From Pseudomonas viridiflava (GTDB taxonomy: Bacteria; Pseudomonadota; Gammaproteobacteria; Pseudomonadales; Pseudomonadaceae): a stretch of 64,000 bases of DNA. Position numbers and translations under genes: made by a program. Position 1 is the first letter of the stretch, and every line of letters starts with the position of its first letter. The stretch lies in NCBI RefSeq assembly GCF_900573885.1, contig NZ_UPSE01000073.1, forward strand, positions 90,910-154,909, given 5' to 3'. This document shows positions 8,749-17,340 of this stretch, piece after piece. The notes below the pieces were generated by a model, which saw only the letters and a program-made list of their open reading frames with translations, was not told the origin of the DNA and ran no database searches.

Positions 8749-9660
8749 ACAACCGCTCGCCACTTTAACCTGGGGCTTTTTTGCGCCCAATCCTTGCTGG
8801 GCAACCCAGTCTTTCCAGCGAATGCGTTCGTCCCGTACCAGCCACCCTTCCTGCGGTGCAAAGCTCTCGGCGAGGAAAATACCGCGGTTGCTCGCTGGCA
8901 CCAGCGCGCCCTGCTTGAGGGTGAGCAGCTCGGCGCTCGGTTTGCCCTGGTTCAACGGAATCAGATACAGGTCGGGTTTGGTGCGGTCGAGGCGGGCGAC
9001 CAGCTTGCCGTCTTCCAAACGTTCGTCGACATGAAACAGGCTGAGCTGGCGCGCCTCTTTGGGCAGTTCCAGACGCAGGTCGTAGACCAGCTGCAACGAC
9101 GAAGTCGGCACGTGCACATAGGCGCGTGGCCGTTCGATCAGGGTCAGGTTGCCGCAGCGAATCGGCCGCGCCGCGCCGGAAAGGGGGCTGAGGCTGAAGC
9201 TCGTCGATTCGCGGTAACGCAGGGTGCTGTGGTACGGCGTTGGCAGCCAGGTGTCGCCAAAGCGTCCGCCCAGCCAGCCTTCCGGTGTTTCCAGCAGGCA
9301 CTCTTCGGCGACTTCCTGAATGGCGGTGAGCAACGGCAGATTGAGCTCGTGGGCCGGCACGTAGCCAGAGATAAGTTTGAGCACCACATCGCCACGGTCC
9401 AGACGGCGCTGGCGAACCAGCACCCAATAATCGCGACCTTGCCAGTTCAGGGTCAGGCGCACGGAAACGCCGAGGTTGGCCAGGTCGACTTGAAACTGCT
9501 CGGCGTTATCCAGCGGCAACGGCTGGCGACGGTCCAGTACCTGGGAAAAATTCAAGGGTGGGCCAATGCCCTGGTAGCTCAGACCGGTGGCGCTGGCTTC
9601 GACATGCAGCGCCAGGGTCTTGAAATCAGTGGGGGCCTTGCGGACGAGGACCTTCGGCAT
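8746..9660 (-). CDS. Conserved hypothetical protein, Nudix-like region
   Basis: A 304-residue soluble protein with no signal peptide or membrane helix. I do not recognise a named family with certainty; it holds the position of PA4993. The segment GYVPAHELNLPLLTAIQEVA followed by EECLLET resembles a Nudix box, but the arginine of REUxEE is replaced by glutamine and the spacing from the conserved glycine is two residues too long. The region after it, VHVPTSSLQLVYDLRLELP, is beta-rich like the rest of a Nudix fold. It may be a divergent or inactive Nudix protein. It lies 79 nt downstream of the aldo/keto reductase on the same strand and may be part of that operon. Confidence 0.6.
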   Translation of the reverse strand: MPKVLVRKAPTDFKTLALHVEASATGLSYQGIGPPLNFSQVLDRRQPLPLDNAEQFQVDLANLGVSVRLTLNWQGRDYWVLVRQRRLDRGDVVLKLISGYVPAHELNLPLLTAIQEVAEECLLETPEGWLGGRFGDTWLPTPYHSTLRYRESTSFSLSPLSGAARPIRCGNLTLIERPRAYVHVPTSSLQLVYDLRLELPKEARQLSLFHVDERLEDGKLVARLDRTKPDLYLIPLNQGKPSAELLTLKQGALVPASNRGIFLAESFAPQEGWLVRDERIRWKDWVAQQGLGAKKPQVKVASGC

Positions 9661-9739
9661 ATCGGCTCCTTCCTGGGACAGCTACTGCGCATGCTCGCTG
9701 ATGATTGTTACGGCTCAGCGAATGGCGGTCGTTATTGTT

Positions 9740-10561
9740 TTAACCCCGCCCGAGTGAGTGGATGACGGACGCGGCTGTAGAGACGTTGTGTGACAGGTGC
9801 AGCGGATTGATGGTTCCGACTATCGCGCTGGCGACAGCCGGGTGCGCAAAGGCCAATTCGAAGCTGGCACGCACCGGATCCACGCCGGGTTCCAGACACA
9901 CATGCCCGCTGGCGAGGGCCTTCTTCAGCAGAATGCCCTTGCCGTGCTGCCAAGCGTAGTCGAGCACCGGGCGCTCGCCTTGTTCATTGAGGTTGTAGGT
10001 GACCATGGCGCAGTCGCCGTGCTCCAGCGCCAACAAGCCGCCTTCGACGGTTTTGCCGGAAAAGCCGTAGGCGCCGATTTTGCCCTCGGCCTTGAGCGCC
10101 GCCAGGGTCTGGTAAACCTCGTGCTGCTGCAGCACGTTGAGGTCGTTGCCGTCGGAGTGCACCAGCATCAGGTCGATGCGGTCGGTTTCCAGGCGCGTGA
10201 GGCTGCGCTCCACCGACAGTCGGGTATGGGCGGCAGAGAAGTCGTGGTGCGAAAGACCGTCGGCAAATTCTTCGCCGACCTTGCTGACAATCACCCACTC
10301 ATTTCGCTGGCCGCGCAGCAGCGGCCCCAGCCGCTCTTCGCTGCGGCCGTAGGCGGGCGCGGTGTCGATGAGGTTGATGCCCAGCTCGCGAGCCAGGCTC
10401 AGCAACTGGCGCGCTTCGGGGTCATCGGGAATCTGGAAGCCATTCGGGTATTTCACCCCTTGATCGCGGCCCAGCTTGACGGTGCCCAGCCCCAGCGGCG
10501 AAACCCGCAGGCCGGTGCTGCCGAGGGGGCGATGCAGGTCATGCAGGGTTTTCTGGCTCAT
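9740..10561 (-). CDS. Aldo/keto reductase
   Basis: A 273-residue NADPH-dependent reductase of the AKR superfamily. The catalytic tetrad is recognisable in order: Asp and Tyr in DTAPAYGRSEE, Lys in VIVSKVGEEF, and His in LMLVHSDGND. The C-terminal strand SAIVGTINPLHLSHN is the usual cofactor-binding segment. The frame stays open upstream, but MSQKTLHDLHRPLGSTGLRVSPLGLGT is a normal AKR N-terminus and its ATG at 10561 overlaps the stop of the FAD oxidoreductase by 4 nt (ATGA). The two enzymes are therefore translationally coupled. Substrate unknown; homologue of PA4992. Confidence 0.9.
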   Translation of the reverse strand: MSQKTLHDLHRPLGSTGLRVSPLGLGTVKLGRDQGVKYPNGFQIPDDPEARQLLSLARELGINLIDTAPAYGRSEERLGPLLRGQRNEWVIVSKVGEEFADGLSHHDFSAAHTRLSVERSLTRLETDRIDLMLVHSDGNDLNVLQQHEVYQTLAALKAEGKIGAYGFSGKTVEGGLLALEHGDCAMVTYNLNEQGERPVLDYAWQHGKGILLKKALASGHVCLEPGVDPVRASFELAFAHPAVASAIVGTINPLHLSHNVSTAASVIHSLGRG

Positions 10562-11733
10562 GGCAGCAGCGTCTCCCAGGCTGTTGGCGCAATCGGTGGG
10601 CGCGGCAGTTCGGGCAGGGCGGGATGGGTGCCCGGCTGCACATTGTCGCGTTGCAACGCCGCCAGAACGCGGTCTGCGAAGTCCGGCGCCAGCGCCAGCT
10701 TGGTGGGCCAGCCAATCAGCAGCCGTTTGCTTTCGGTGAGGTATGCGTTGTCCGGGCGAACGAGGCCGCTCTGCGCGGGTTCGGCGCGGTCGACGCGCAA
10801 GGTTGCCCAATGCGCCTGACTGAAGTCGACCCAGGGCAGCAGGTCCTTCATTTCTTTCTGCGCGGCGGCGATTTGCGCCTGGCTGTCGCGGGCCACGCCG
10901 TCGGCTTCGGCGAGGTCGCCGCCCAGGTACCACAACCATTGGCCGTCAGTGGTGGGGTGGCTGGTCACGGTGACGCGCGGCTTCGGACCGCCGCCCAGGC
11001 AATGGGCATACAGCGGTTTGAGCGTCGGGCCTTTGACCATCACCATGTGCAGCGGGCGGCGTTGCATCAGCGGCTGGCTCTGCCCCAGCGCCGTGAGCAA
11101 CGCGGCATTGCCGGCGCCGGCGCTGAGCACCACGCGCTGGGCACGAATCTCACGACCGTCGACCGTCAGCCCCGCCAGCTCGCCCTGTTCCAGCAACGGT
11201 TCAATGCGCTCGCCGCTCAGCAGGCTGTCGCCGGCAAGTTCGGCCAGGCGCTGGATGAGGCTCGGTACGTCGAGTACCAGCTCGTTGAGGCGGTACACCT
11301 TGCCTTTGAATTTCGGGTCTTGCAGGGCGGGCGGCAGGTCGGCGCCTTTGACCTGGTCAACGCGCGAGCGCACGGCCTTACTGGCAAAAAAACTGGTGAG
11401 GTTGCCGGCCAGGGTGCCGGGTGACCACAGGTAATGGGCATTGGACAGAACCCGCGCGCCGCGCAGGTCGAGCTCGCCGCTGCCTTCCAGCGCTTCACGC
11501 CAGCGGCGCGGCATGTCGGAGATGGCTTCTGAAGCGCCGGTCAGCGCGCCGTGCAACGCGTATTTGGCGCCGCCATGAATAATGCCCTGCGACTTCACAC
11601 TTTGCCCGCCGCCAAGGCTGCTGCTTTCCACCAGTACGGTGGCGAAGCCTTGCTGGCGCAGGCGGGCATTGAGCCACAGGCCGGCAATGCCGCCGCCAAC
11701 GATGAGGATGTCAGTGCTAAGCGCTTGGGACAT
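10558..11733 (-). CDS. FAD-dependent oxidoreductase (DAO family)
   Basis: A 391-residue flavoprotein of the D-amino acid oxidase/glycerol-3-phosphate dehydrogenase type. The dinucleotide-binding motif is at the start (DILIVGGGIAGLWLNARLRQ) with the following acidic residue in VLVESSSLGGG, and a HGGAKYALHG segment is typical of FAD contact in this family. The C-terminus carries a second substrate/FAD domain (LLPWVDFSQAHWATLRVDRAEP, LLIGWPTKLALAP). Substrate is not evident. It is first in an operon with the coupled aldo/keto reductase. A CT/AG-rich repeat lies upstream at 11806-11912. Confidence 0.85.
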   Translation of the reverse strand: MSQALSTDILIVGGGIAGLWLNARLRQQGFATVLVESSSLGGGQSVKSQGIIHGGAKYALHGALTGASEAISDMPRRWREALEGSGELDLRGARVLSNAHYLWSPGTLAGNLTSFFASKAVRSRVDQVKGADLPPALQDPKFKGKVYRLNELVLDVPSLIQRLAELAGDSLLSGERIEPLLEQGELAGLTVDGREIRAQRVVLSAGAGNAALLTALGQSQPLMQRRPLHMVMVKGPTLKPLYAHCLGGGPKPRVTVTSHPTTDGQWLWYLGGDLAEADGVARDSQAQIAAAQKEMKDLLPWVDFSQAHWATLRVDRAEPAQSGLVRPDNAYLTESKRLLIGWPTKLALAPDFADRVLAALQRDNVQPGTHPALPELPRPPIAPTAWETLLP

Positions 11734-11805
11734 GAGAGCCGCCTTCAGAAAAACAGGGCGGCAGTATAACGCTGGGTGCTTGAGGCGGGGACTTGCGTTG
11801 GGGCT

Positions 11806-11912
11806 GACCCTCTCCCCCCGCCCTCTCCCGCGGACGGGCGAGGGGGCTAGATCGCGGTCGGCTTGTCTCCCCTCGCCCGCCTGGGGGAGAGGGGCCGGGG
11901 GAGAGGGCTGCG
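11806..11912. repeat. Inverted repeat, CCCTCTCCC/GGGAGAGGG family
   Basis: Left arm ACCCTCTCCCCCCGCCCTC and right arm GGGGAGAGGGGCCGGGGGA face each other across about 60 nt that hold a second nested pair (GGGCGAGGGG and CCCCTCGCCC). It lies between the FAD oxidoreductase start and the EmrE-like stop, both on the minus strand. A second copy of the family lies at 29327-29450. Confidence 0.8.
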
Positions 11913-11919
11913 GATTACT

Positions 11920-12252
11920 TCAATGCCCAGTCGTGTTCGAAAACAACTGAATAACCACCACCCCCGCCACAATCATCGCCATGCCCAGCATGGCCGGCAG
12001 GTCGAGTTTCTGGCTGTAGATAATGGCCGCCGCGATGCTCACCAGCACAATGCCCAATCCGGCCCACACCGCGTACGCCACGCCGACCGGAATGGTGCGA
12101 ACGACCAACGTCAGCATCCAGAACGAAATGGCGTAGCCGACTATCACCAACGCCAGCGGCAGCGGCTTGTTGAAACCGTCGATGGCTTTCATCGAGGTGG
12201 TGGCGATCACTTCCGAGGCGATGGCAATGCCGAGGTACAGGTAACCGGACAT
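11920..12252 (-). CDS. emrE: Small multidrug resistance (SMR) efflux protein, EmrE type
   Basis: A 110-residue four-helix membrane protein that exchanges protons for quaternary or aromatic cations as an antiparallel dimer. The start MSGYLYLGIAIASEVIATT places the essential glutamate at position 14, exactly as in EmrE, and the family segment PVGVAYAVWAGLGIVL is intact. I chose the ATG at 12252 rather than one 33 nt upstream because it gives the standard length and Glu14 position. It is divergent from a LysR-type gene (105 nt between the starts), which is a likely regulator; this is the PA4990/PA4989 arrangement. Confidence 0.92.
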   Translation of the reverse strand: MSGYLYLGIAIASEVIATTSMKAIDGFNKPLPLALVIVGYAISFWMLTLVVRTIPVGVAYAVWAGLGIVLVSIAAAIIYSQKLDLPAMLGMAMIVAGVVVIQLFSNTTGH

Positions 12253-12356
12253 GGCTGAACTCCTTATGTTGGGTTGTTGCTGCAATGGCGGGATTCTAAG
12301 CGCTGTGGCGATGGGATAAAGTCATTACCTATCTGGTGCAGAGATGGGTGGCGGTC

Positions 12357-13241
12357 ATGCAGTGGAATTTCGAGCAGTTGCGCTTGTTTGTCAGCGTGGC
12401 CGAAAGCCAGTCGTTCTCGGCCGTGGCACGGCGGCTGGGGCGGGCGCAGTCTGCGGTGAGCACGGCCATCGCCTTGCTGGAAACCGACCTCGGCATGTTG
12501 TTGTTCGACCGCAGCAGCGGGCGGCAGCCGAGACTGACCGAGGCCGGACAGGTGCTGCTGGAAGACGCGCGGGAAATTCTGCGCCAGTGCGAGCGCCTGG
12601 AAGGGCGGGCCATGGGGCTGGTACGGGGCGAGGAAGCGTGTTTGCGTCTGGCGCAGGATGAGGCCATGCCGTATCAACCGGTGCTCGATAGCCTGGAGGC
12701 GCTGGCTCGGCAGTTTCCGCGCCTTGAGGTGCAGCTATCGAGCGGCGCGCAAGGCGATGTAGCGCGCAAGCTGCTAGAGCGGCGGGCCGATCTCGGCTTG
12801 TTGTTCCACCACGAAAATATGCCGAGCGCGCTGGAGCGTCAGCGCCTGGGCACTATCGAGATGGTCACGGTGTGCGGCGCCGGGCACGCGCTGGCTAAAG
12901 CCGAATACGTTGACCGTCACGCCCTGGCCCAGCACCGGCAACTGTTGATGGCGCCGCAGGAACGGCAGTACCCGGGCGGCGAGCAGATCAGCCCGGCCGT
13001 CTGGCGTACCGACAGCTTCTACTCCATGGCCGAGCTGGTGATGCGTAATCTCGGTTGGGCGTGGTTGCCGCGCCATGTGGCGCAATACCCGACGTACCTC
13101 AACCAGCTTGTGGAACTGCGCAGCGACTGGACGCCGCCTCCGCTGGTGGTTGAGCTGGTGTGTCGCCGCGATGAAGCGCTGGGGCCGGCCGCCGTGTGGC
13201 TGGCCGATTGTTTTGCCGAGCACCTGCAAGCAATCGGCTAA
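12357..13241 (+). CDS. LysR-type transcriptional regulator
   Basis: A 294-residue LysR regulator. The N-terminal winged helix-turn-helix (MQWNFEQLRLFVSVAESQSFSAVARRLGRAQSAVSTAIALLE) is classic, followed by a periplasmic-binding-protein-like effector domain. I chose the ATG at 12357 since the N-terminus then matches the family; a GTG at 12336 is possible. It is divergent from the EmrE-like gene and may control it, as LysR proteins commonly regulate the adjacent divergent gene. Effector unknown. waaA starts 44 nt downstream on the same strand. Confidence 0.9.
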   Translation: MQWNFEQLRLFVSVAESQSFSAVARRLGRAQSAVSTAIALLETDLGMLLFDRSSGRQPRLTEAGQVLLEDAREILRQCERLEGRAMGLVRGEEACLRLAQDEAMPYQPVLDSLEALARQFPRLEVQLSSGAQGDVARKLLERRADLGLLFHHENMPSALERQRLGTIEMVTVCGAGHALAKAEYVDRHALAQHRQLLMAPQERQYPGGEQISPAVWRTDSFYSMAELVMRNLGWAWLPRHVAQYPTYLNQLVELRSDWTPPPLVVELVCRRDEALGPAAVWLADCFAEHLQAIG

Positions 13242-13285
13242 GCGAGGCGCTTCATCTTGATGGTGAACTCAGTAAACTGCGCGGC

Positions 13286-14560
13286 ATGAATAGAACCCTC
13301 TATACCGTGCTGTTTCACCTGGCCCTGCCGCTGATTGCGCTGCGCCTGTTTCTTCGCGCCCGCAAGGCGCCGGCATACGCGCAACGTATCAGCGAGCGCT
13401 TTGCGATTGGCTTGCCGCCGCTGAAAACCGGCGGTATCTGGGTGCACGCCGTGTCGGTGGGCGAGAGCATCGCCGCCGCGCCGATGGTGCGCGCCTTGCG
13501 CGAGCGCTACCCGCAGCTGCCGATTACCGTCACCTGCATGACGCCAACCGGCTCCGAGCGCATTCAGGCGCTGTTTGCCGGCGATCCGCTGATTCAGCAC
13601 TGCTATTTGCCGTATGACCTGCCGTGGACAGCGGCGCGTTTTCTAAACCGCCTCCAGCCCAGACTGGCGGTCATCATGGAAACCGAGCTGTGGCCCAATC
13701 ACATTCACCAGTGCGCGCGGCGCGGCATTCCGGTGGCGTTGGCCAACGGGCGCTTGTCCGAACGCTCTGCCCGCGGCTACGGGCGCTTCGCCAAACTGAC
13801 CGCACCGATGCTGGCACAAATGAGCCTTCTGGCCGTGCAGACCGAGGCCGAAGCCGAGCGCTTCCGAAGCCTGGGCGCGCGGCCTGAATGCGTAACCGTG
13901 ACCGGCTCGATCAAGTTCGACCTCAGCATTGACCCCGAGCTGCCGCAACGCGCCCACGCGCTGCGCATTGAATGGCAAGCCGCAGGTCGGCCGGTCTGGA
14001 TCGCCGCCAGCACCCATGCTGGCGAAGACGAAATCGTTCTGGCCGCGCACCAGCGCCTGCTCTCCGTTCACCGCGATGCCCTGTTGATTCTGGTGCCGCG
14101 TCATCCGGAACGCTTCAACAGTGTGTTCGAGCTGTGCGGCAAAACCGGCTTGAACACCGTGCGCCGCTCCAGCGCGGCGCCGGTCAACGACACCACCCAG
14201 GTGCTGCTCGGCGACACCATGGGCGAGCTGCTGTTTCTCTACGCCCTGGCCGATATCGCGCTGGTGGGCGGCAGCCTGATCGCCAACGGCGGACATAACC
14301 TGCTGGAGCCCGCCGCGTTGGGCAAACCGGTGCTAAGCGGCCCGCACCTGTTCAACTTTCTCGACATCGCGGCGCAGTTGCGTGATGCCGGCGCGCTGCG
14401 CGAAGTGAGCGATGCCCAGCAGGTGGCGGATGCGGTGCACAGTTTGTGGGAGCAGCCGCAGCAGGCTGAACAGATGCGGGCCGCCGGGCTGGCGGTCATG
14501 CAGCGCAACCGGGGCGCATTGGAGAGGCTTCTGAACAGCCTGGGGCGTTTTCTCGGGTAA
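13286..14560 (+). CDS. waaA: 3-deoxy-D-manno-octulosonic acid (Kdo) transferase WaaA
   Basis: This inner-membrane glycosyltransferase adds Kdo residues to lipid IVA, the first step of LPS core assembly. It has 424 residues with an N-terminal membrane anchor (MNRTLYTVLFHLALPLIALRLF) and a GT-B fold. Family segments include IWVHAVSVGESIAAAP, the acceptor-site METELWPN, and the sugar-nucleotide-binding SLIANGGHNLLEPAALGKPV. The ATG at 13286 was chosen to match the anchor; the frame is open further upstream but inside the LysR gene. No obvious terminator follows. Together with hldE and msbA it gives three essential LPS steps in one window. Confidence 0.97.
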   Translation: MNRTLYTVLFHLALPLIALRLFLRARKAPAYAQRISERFAIGLPPLKTGGIWVHAVSVGESIAAAPMVRALRERYPQLPITVTCMTPTGSERIQALFAGDPLIQHCYLPYDLPWTAARFLNRLQPRLAVIMETELWPNHIHQCARRGIPVALANGRLSERSARGYGRFAKLTAPMLAQMSLLAVQTEAEAERFRSLGARPECVTVTGSIKFDLSIDPELPQRAHALRIEWQAAGRPVWIAASTHAGEDEIVLAAHQRLLSVHRDALLILVPRHPERFNSVFELCGKTGLNTVRRSSAAPVNDTTQVLLGDTMGELLFLYALADIALVGGSLIANGGHNLLEPAALGKPVLSGPHLFNFLDIAAQLRDAGALREVSDAQQVADAVHSLWEQPQQAEQMRAAGLAVMQRNRGALERLLNSLGRFLG

Positions 14561-14707
14561 GCCGTTGCGAGAATTAAGCGGGCAACATCGGATAAAACTG
14601 GCGACTTACAAGACGCGGGATCGAAGACCGCAGGTCGGCCCTTGCTTTTCGGTAGACGACCTGGCGGTACCGTTCCGCCAATGTTCACCGCACTTGGTCC
14701 GAGGCCC

Positions 14708-17266
14708 ATGAATCCACTCCCACGACGTAAAGCCGCCCGCGGCGTATTCGCGCTTTCTCTTCTCGCCGGCTGCATTCTGCCGGCATCTTCCTTCGCTGCT
14801 CAGCCCCTGGGGTTTATCGATCACCAGACCATTCGCAACGACCTGGCTGGTTCGCTGCAGGGCACCATCAAATTTGCCCAGACCCATACCGTTGATGCCT
14901 CCGGCAATCCGGCCAACGAGTTGCCAACTCTGATCGCCAAGCGTGGTGCTCTGGTGATGTTCATTCCCCAGACGCCCATTGCCGAAACCCGCATGGGCCA
15001 TGTCCGGGTAACCGCCAAGCGTGCCGGCGTGGTGCTGGGCGAGCGGCTTCTGGCGCCGCCTCGACTACTGCCCGACGCCGACCGCAGCGAGCCGGACCAC
15101 CGTCCAGACCTGGTTTATTCGCGCCATGCCTGGAGTGCTCAGTTGCCATGGGAATGGATGCAGCCTGGCCTGTCGCTGAGTTTCAGCGATGGCAGTCGTA
15201 GCGGCACGCTGGGTGAGCAGGCGCTTGAGTTCACCGGCCCGGCCGAACTGGTGCTGCAGAACATCCGCATCGGCATGCTGACCGACCCGCCGCCAGCCAG
15301 CGGCAACTGGCTGGAGACCGAGACGGCGAGGGCCGCTATCGATTACTTCCAGAAAGTACCTGTCGCACGCTTAACGGTAGGTCAGTACCTGCCTGTGCAT
15401 CTGGACAGCGTGGTACTAGCCGATGGCACCGTGTACACGGACGCCAGTAAGGACCAGGGCTCGGTTTATTCGGGCGATATGCGCGAAGACATTGGCAAGG
15501 CGCTTATCTCCACGGGCATCAATCTGGCGAACTATGGGATTGTTGACAGCGCCGGTCGCTCGCAGACGCAGCCCGACCATTTCCGTCAGGTGGTGATTCA
15601 TCAGAACATTGGCCGCTACGCCAATGGCGAGGTGCGCCATGGTTTGAGCGGCGGCAACGGCATGGCGACGTTGCTCAGCACCAGCGGTAATGAGTTCACT
15701 CACGAAATGGGGCATACGTTCGGCCTCGGGCACTTCCCGGGCGGCGGGCACTGGTCTTCACATCACAACGACAGTGGCTGGGGTTATGACGCGTTCCGTA
15801 ATCGCCTGTTCGGCAATGTGCGCTGGTCAGAATCTGCCGCCGACAACGTGATCGAAGGGGTTGTGACTCCGCCATTCAACGCCCACTACCGTTACCGGCA
15901 AGACCCGATGGCCGGCGGTGAGCCAGATGGTTCGATTTCCGCGCTCACCCACCATACCGGCTACTCCATGCGACGGGTGCAGGAGGCGCTGGTCGATACC
16001 TCCATAGTGGATGCTGCCAGTCCCACCGGCTATTCCCACTGGGATGCCGAGAGTAATAAGCTGGTTGCGACCGAGCAGCGCAATCGTCCGGCGTCATTTG
16101 GTGTGCCAGTGGTCACTCTGGTCGGCCTGTATGACCCGCTCGGTCAGCTTCCCACCACGTTGTATCCGCCGCTGTACGGCAACCATGGTCATACCTACAA
16201 CCTGCCCGCTCCCGCGGCAGGCGACGGTTGCTACCTGAGCGTGCGTACCGAGGCCGGTACCGCGCTCGGGGTTGATGAGGTCAAAATCAAGCTCGCCTCC
16301 AACCAGCACCAGGCCGGGGAAATGAACAAGTACCACGTCAACATTCCGGCCAGCAGCGCGCCCTCGGCGGCGAGTCTGTTCTGCCACGTCGACGGTGAGT
16401 TGCGTAAGCTTGCTGAGCAGCGTATTGACACCCCAACGGATGTTCTGCCGCCTGTGGTGCAAGTGGGGCACGAAGCAGGTTTTGCCAGCGCGGCGCTTCA
16501 CTTGGGGGAAATTAAGGCCAGCGTGACTCGCCGTTTTGCCAGTACCACTGAGTTCGAAGAGCGCCTGCGCGCGCTTTATGGCGACATTCATAACTGGCGC
16601 GACGCCCGCACCGGGCGGGTTGGCGATTTTTACGTCTACCAGAATCCCTATAGCGGTTTGCGCGAGTACTTCATGCTCAAAAAGCCTCGCTATGGCTATT
16701 TCCCCACCGACGGCACCAGCAATGACGCCTGGCGCTACATGGGGCGAGCGGAAGATCATGTGACGTGGAGTCCGGAGCCGCTCCGGGCACGGAAGGTGGC
16801 GGGTGACTCACTTACCGCCAAACTGCTCGCCTACTATGACGTGCCGTCCGTGAAATACTGGCAGATGCACGACACTACCGCCAAACCCGGCCAGATTTAC
16901 CAGTACCACAATCCCTACACCAAGACCCATGAGTTCTTCATGGCCAAGTCCTCCCAGTATTGGTACTTCCCCACCAATGGCCGCTCTAACGCGCACTGGA
17001 CGTATCTTGGCAATGCGAAGAGCCTGCAAGAGGTGTTCGAGCCTGTCGATGTCGCGAGTCTTGAACGGCAACTGCTCGACTGGCACAAACAGCCCGCTCT
17101 GCGAAGCTGGGGCGTGCCGACTAATGCGGGGTCCATCGGTGATCTCTACCGGTATGCTTACGCGGGTCGAGTGGATTACTTCCGCTTGAAAAACGAGGAC
17201 TATTGGTACTTCCCAACCGATAAGACCAGTGACTGGGATTGGGACTATCTGGGCAGCTGGGAATAA
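14708..17266 (+). CDS. Secreted M66 family zinc metalloprotease (StcE/TagA-like) with three C-terminal repeats
   Basis: An 852-residue exported protease. The N-terminus (MNPLPRRKAARGVFALSLLAGC) is a signal peptide with a lipobox ending at Cys22; an alternative signal-peptidase I site follows at SSFA-AQ. The extended zinc motif HEMGHTFGLGH at 332-342 is followed by FPGGGH, as in M66 enzymes such as StcE, TagA and dictomallein, which cut mucin-type glycoproteins. From about residue 610 to the end are three related units, each ending in YxYFPTxxxSxxxWxYxG (YFPT tyrosines near 662, 751 and 832). It is not part of the P. aeruginosa order at this locus, so it may be an insertion. An upstream ATG at 14681 is less likely. 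Confidence 0.85.
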   Translation: MNPLPRRKAARGVFALSLLAGCILPASSFAAQPLGFIDHQTIRNDLAGSLQGTIKFAQTHTVDASGNPANELPTLIAKRGALVMFIPQTPIAETRMGHVRVTAKRAGVVLGERLLAPPRLLPDADRSEPDHRPDLVYSRHAWSAQLPWEWMQPGLSLSFSDGSRSGTLGEQALEFTGPAELVLQNIRIGMLTDPPPASGNWLETETARAAIDYFQKVPVARLTVGQYLPVHLDSVVLADGTVYTDASKDQGSVYSGDMREDIGKALISTGINLANYGIVDSAGRSQTQPDHFRQVVIHQNIGRYANGEVRHGLSGGNGMATLLSTSGNEFTHEMGHTFGLGHFPGGGHWSSHHNDSGWGYDAFRNRLFGNVRWSESAADNVIEGVVTPPFNAHYRYRQDPMAGGEPDGSISALTHHTGYSMRRVQEALVDTSIVDAASPTGYSHWDAESNKLVATEQRNRPASFGVPVVTLVGLYDPLGQLPTTLYPPLYGNHGHTYNLPAPAAGDGCYLSVRTEAGTALGVDEVKIKLASNQHQAGEMNKYHVNIPASSAPSAASLFCHVDGELRKLAEQRIDTPTDVLPPVVQVGHEAGFASAALHLGEIKASVTRRFASTTEFEERLRALYGDIHNWRDARTGRVGDFYVYQNPYSGLREYFMLKKPRYGYFPTDGTSNDAWRYMGRAEDHVTWSPEPLRARKVAGDSLTAKLLAYYDVPSVKYWQMHDTTAKPGQIYQYHNPYTKTHEFFMAKSSQYWYFPTNGRSNAHWTYLGNAKSLQEVFEPVDVASLERQLLDWHKQPALRSWGVPTNAGSIGDLYRYAYAGRVDYFRLKNEDYWYFPTDKTSDWDWDYLGSWE

Positions 17267-17286
17267 CCTGTCTGCCAGCAAGCGAT

Positions 17287-17324
17287 AAAAAAGGCCGCCC
17301 GGTGTACACCGAGCGGCCTTTTTT
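17287..17324. terminator. Bidirectional rho-independent terminator
   Basis: A run of A, stem GGCCGC...GCGGCC with an inner CGGTGT/ACACCG pair, and a run of T. It lies between the convergent M66 protease gene and the PqiC-like lipoprotein gene and can end transcription from both sides. Confidence 0.9.
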
Positions 17325-17340
17325 GATGGTTACGAATCGC

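Noticed and set aside
13196..13285. Longer N-termini for waaA, rlmJ, yqiA-region and retropepsin-like genes from upstream in-frame starts
   Set aside because: The added parts lie in neighbouring genes or lack family similarity. Starts were placed where the family N-terminus, signal sequence or overlap with the upstream stop supports them.
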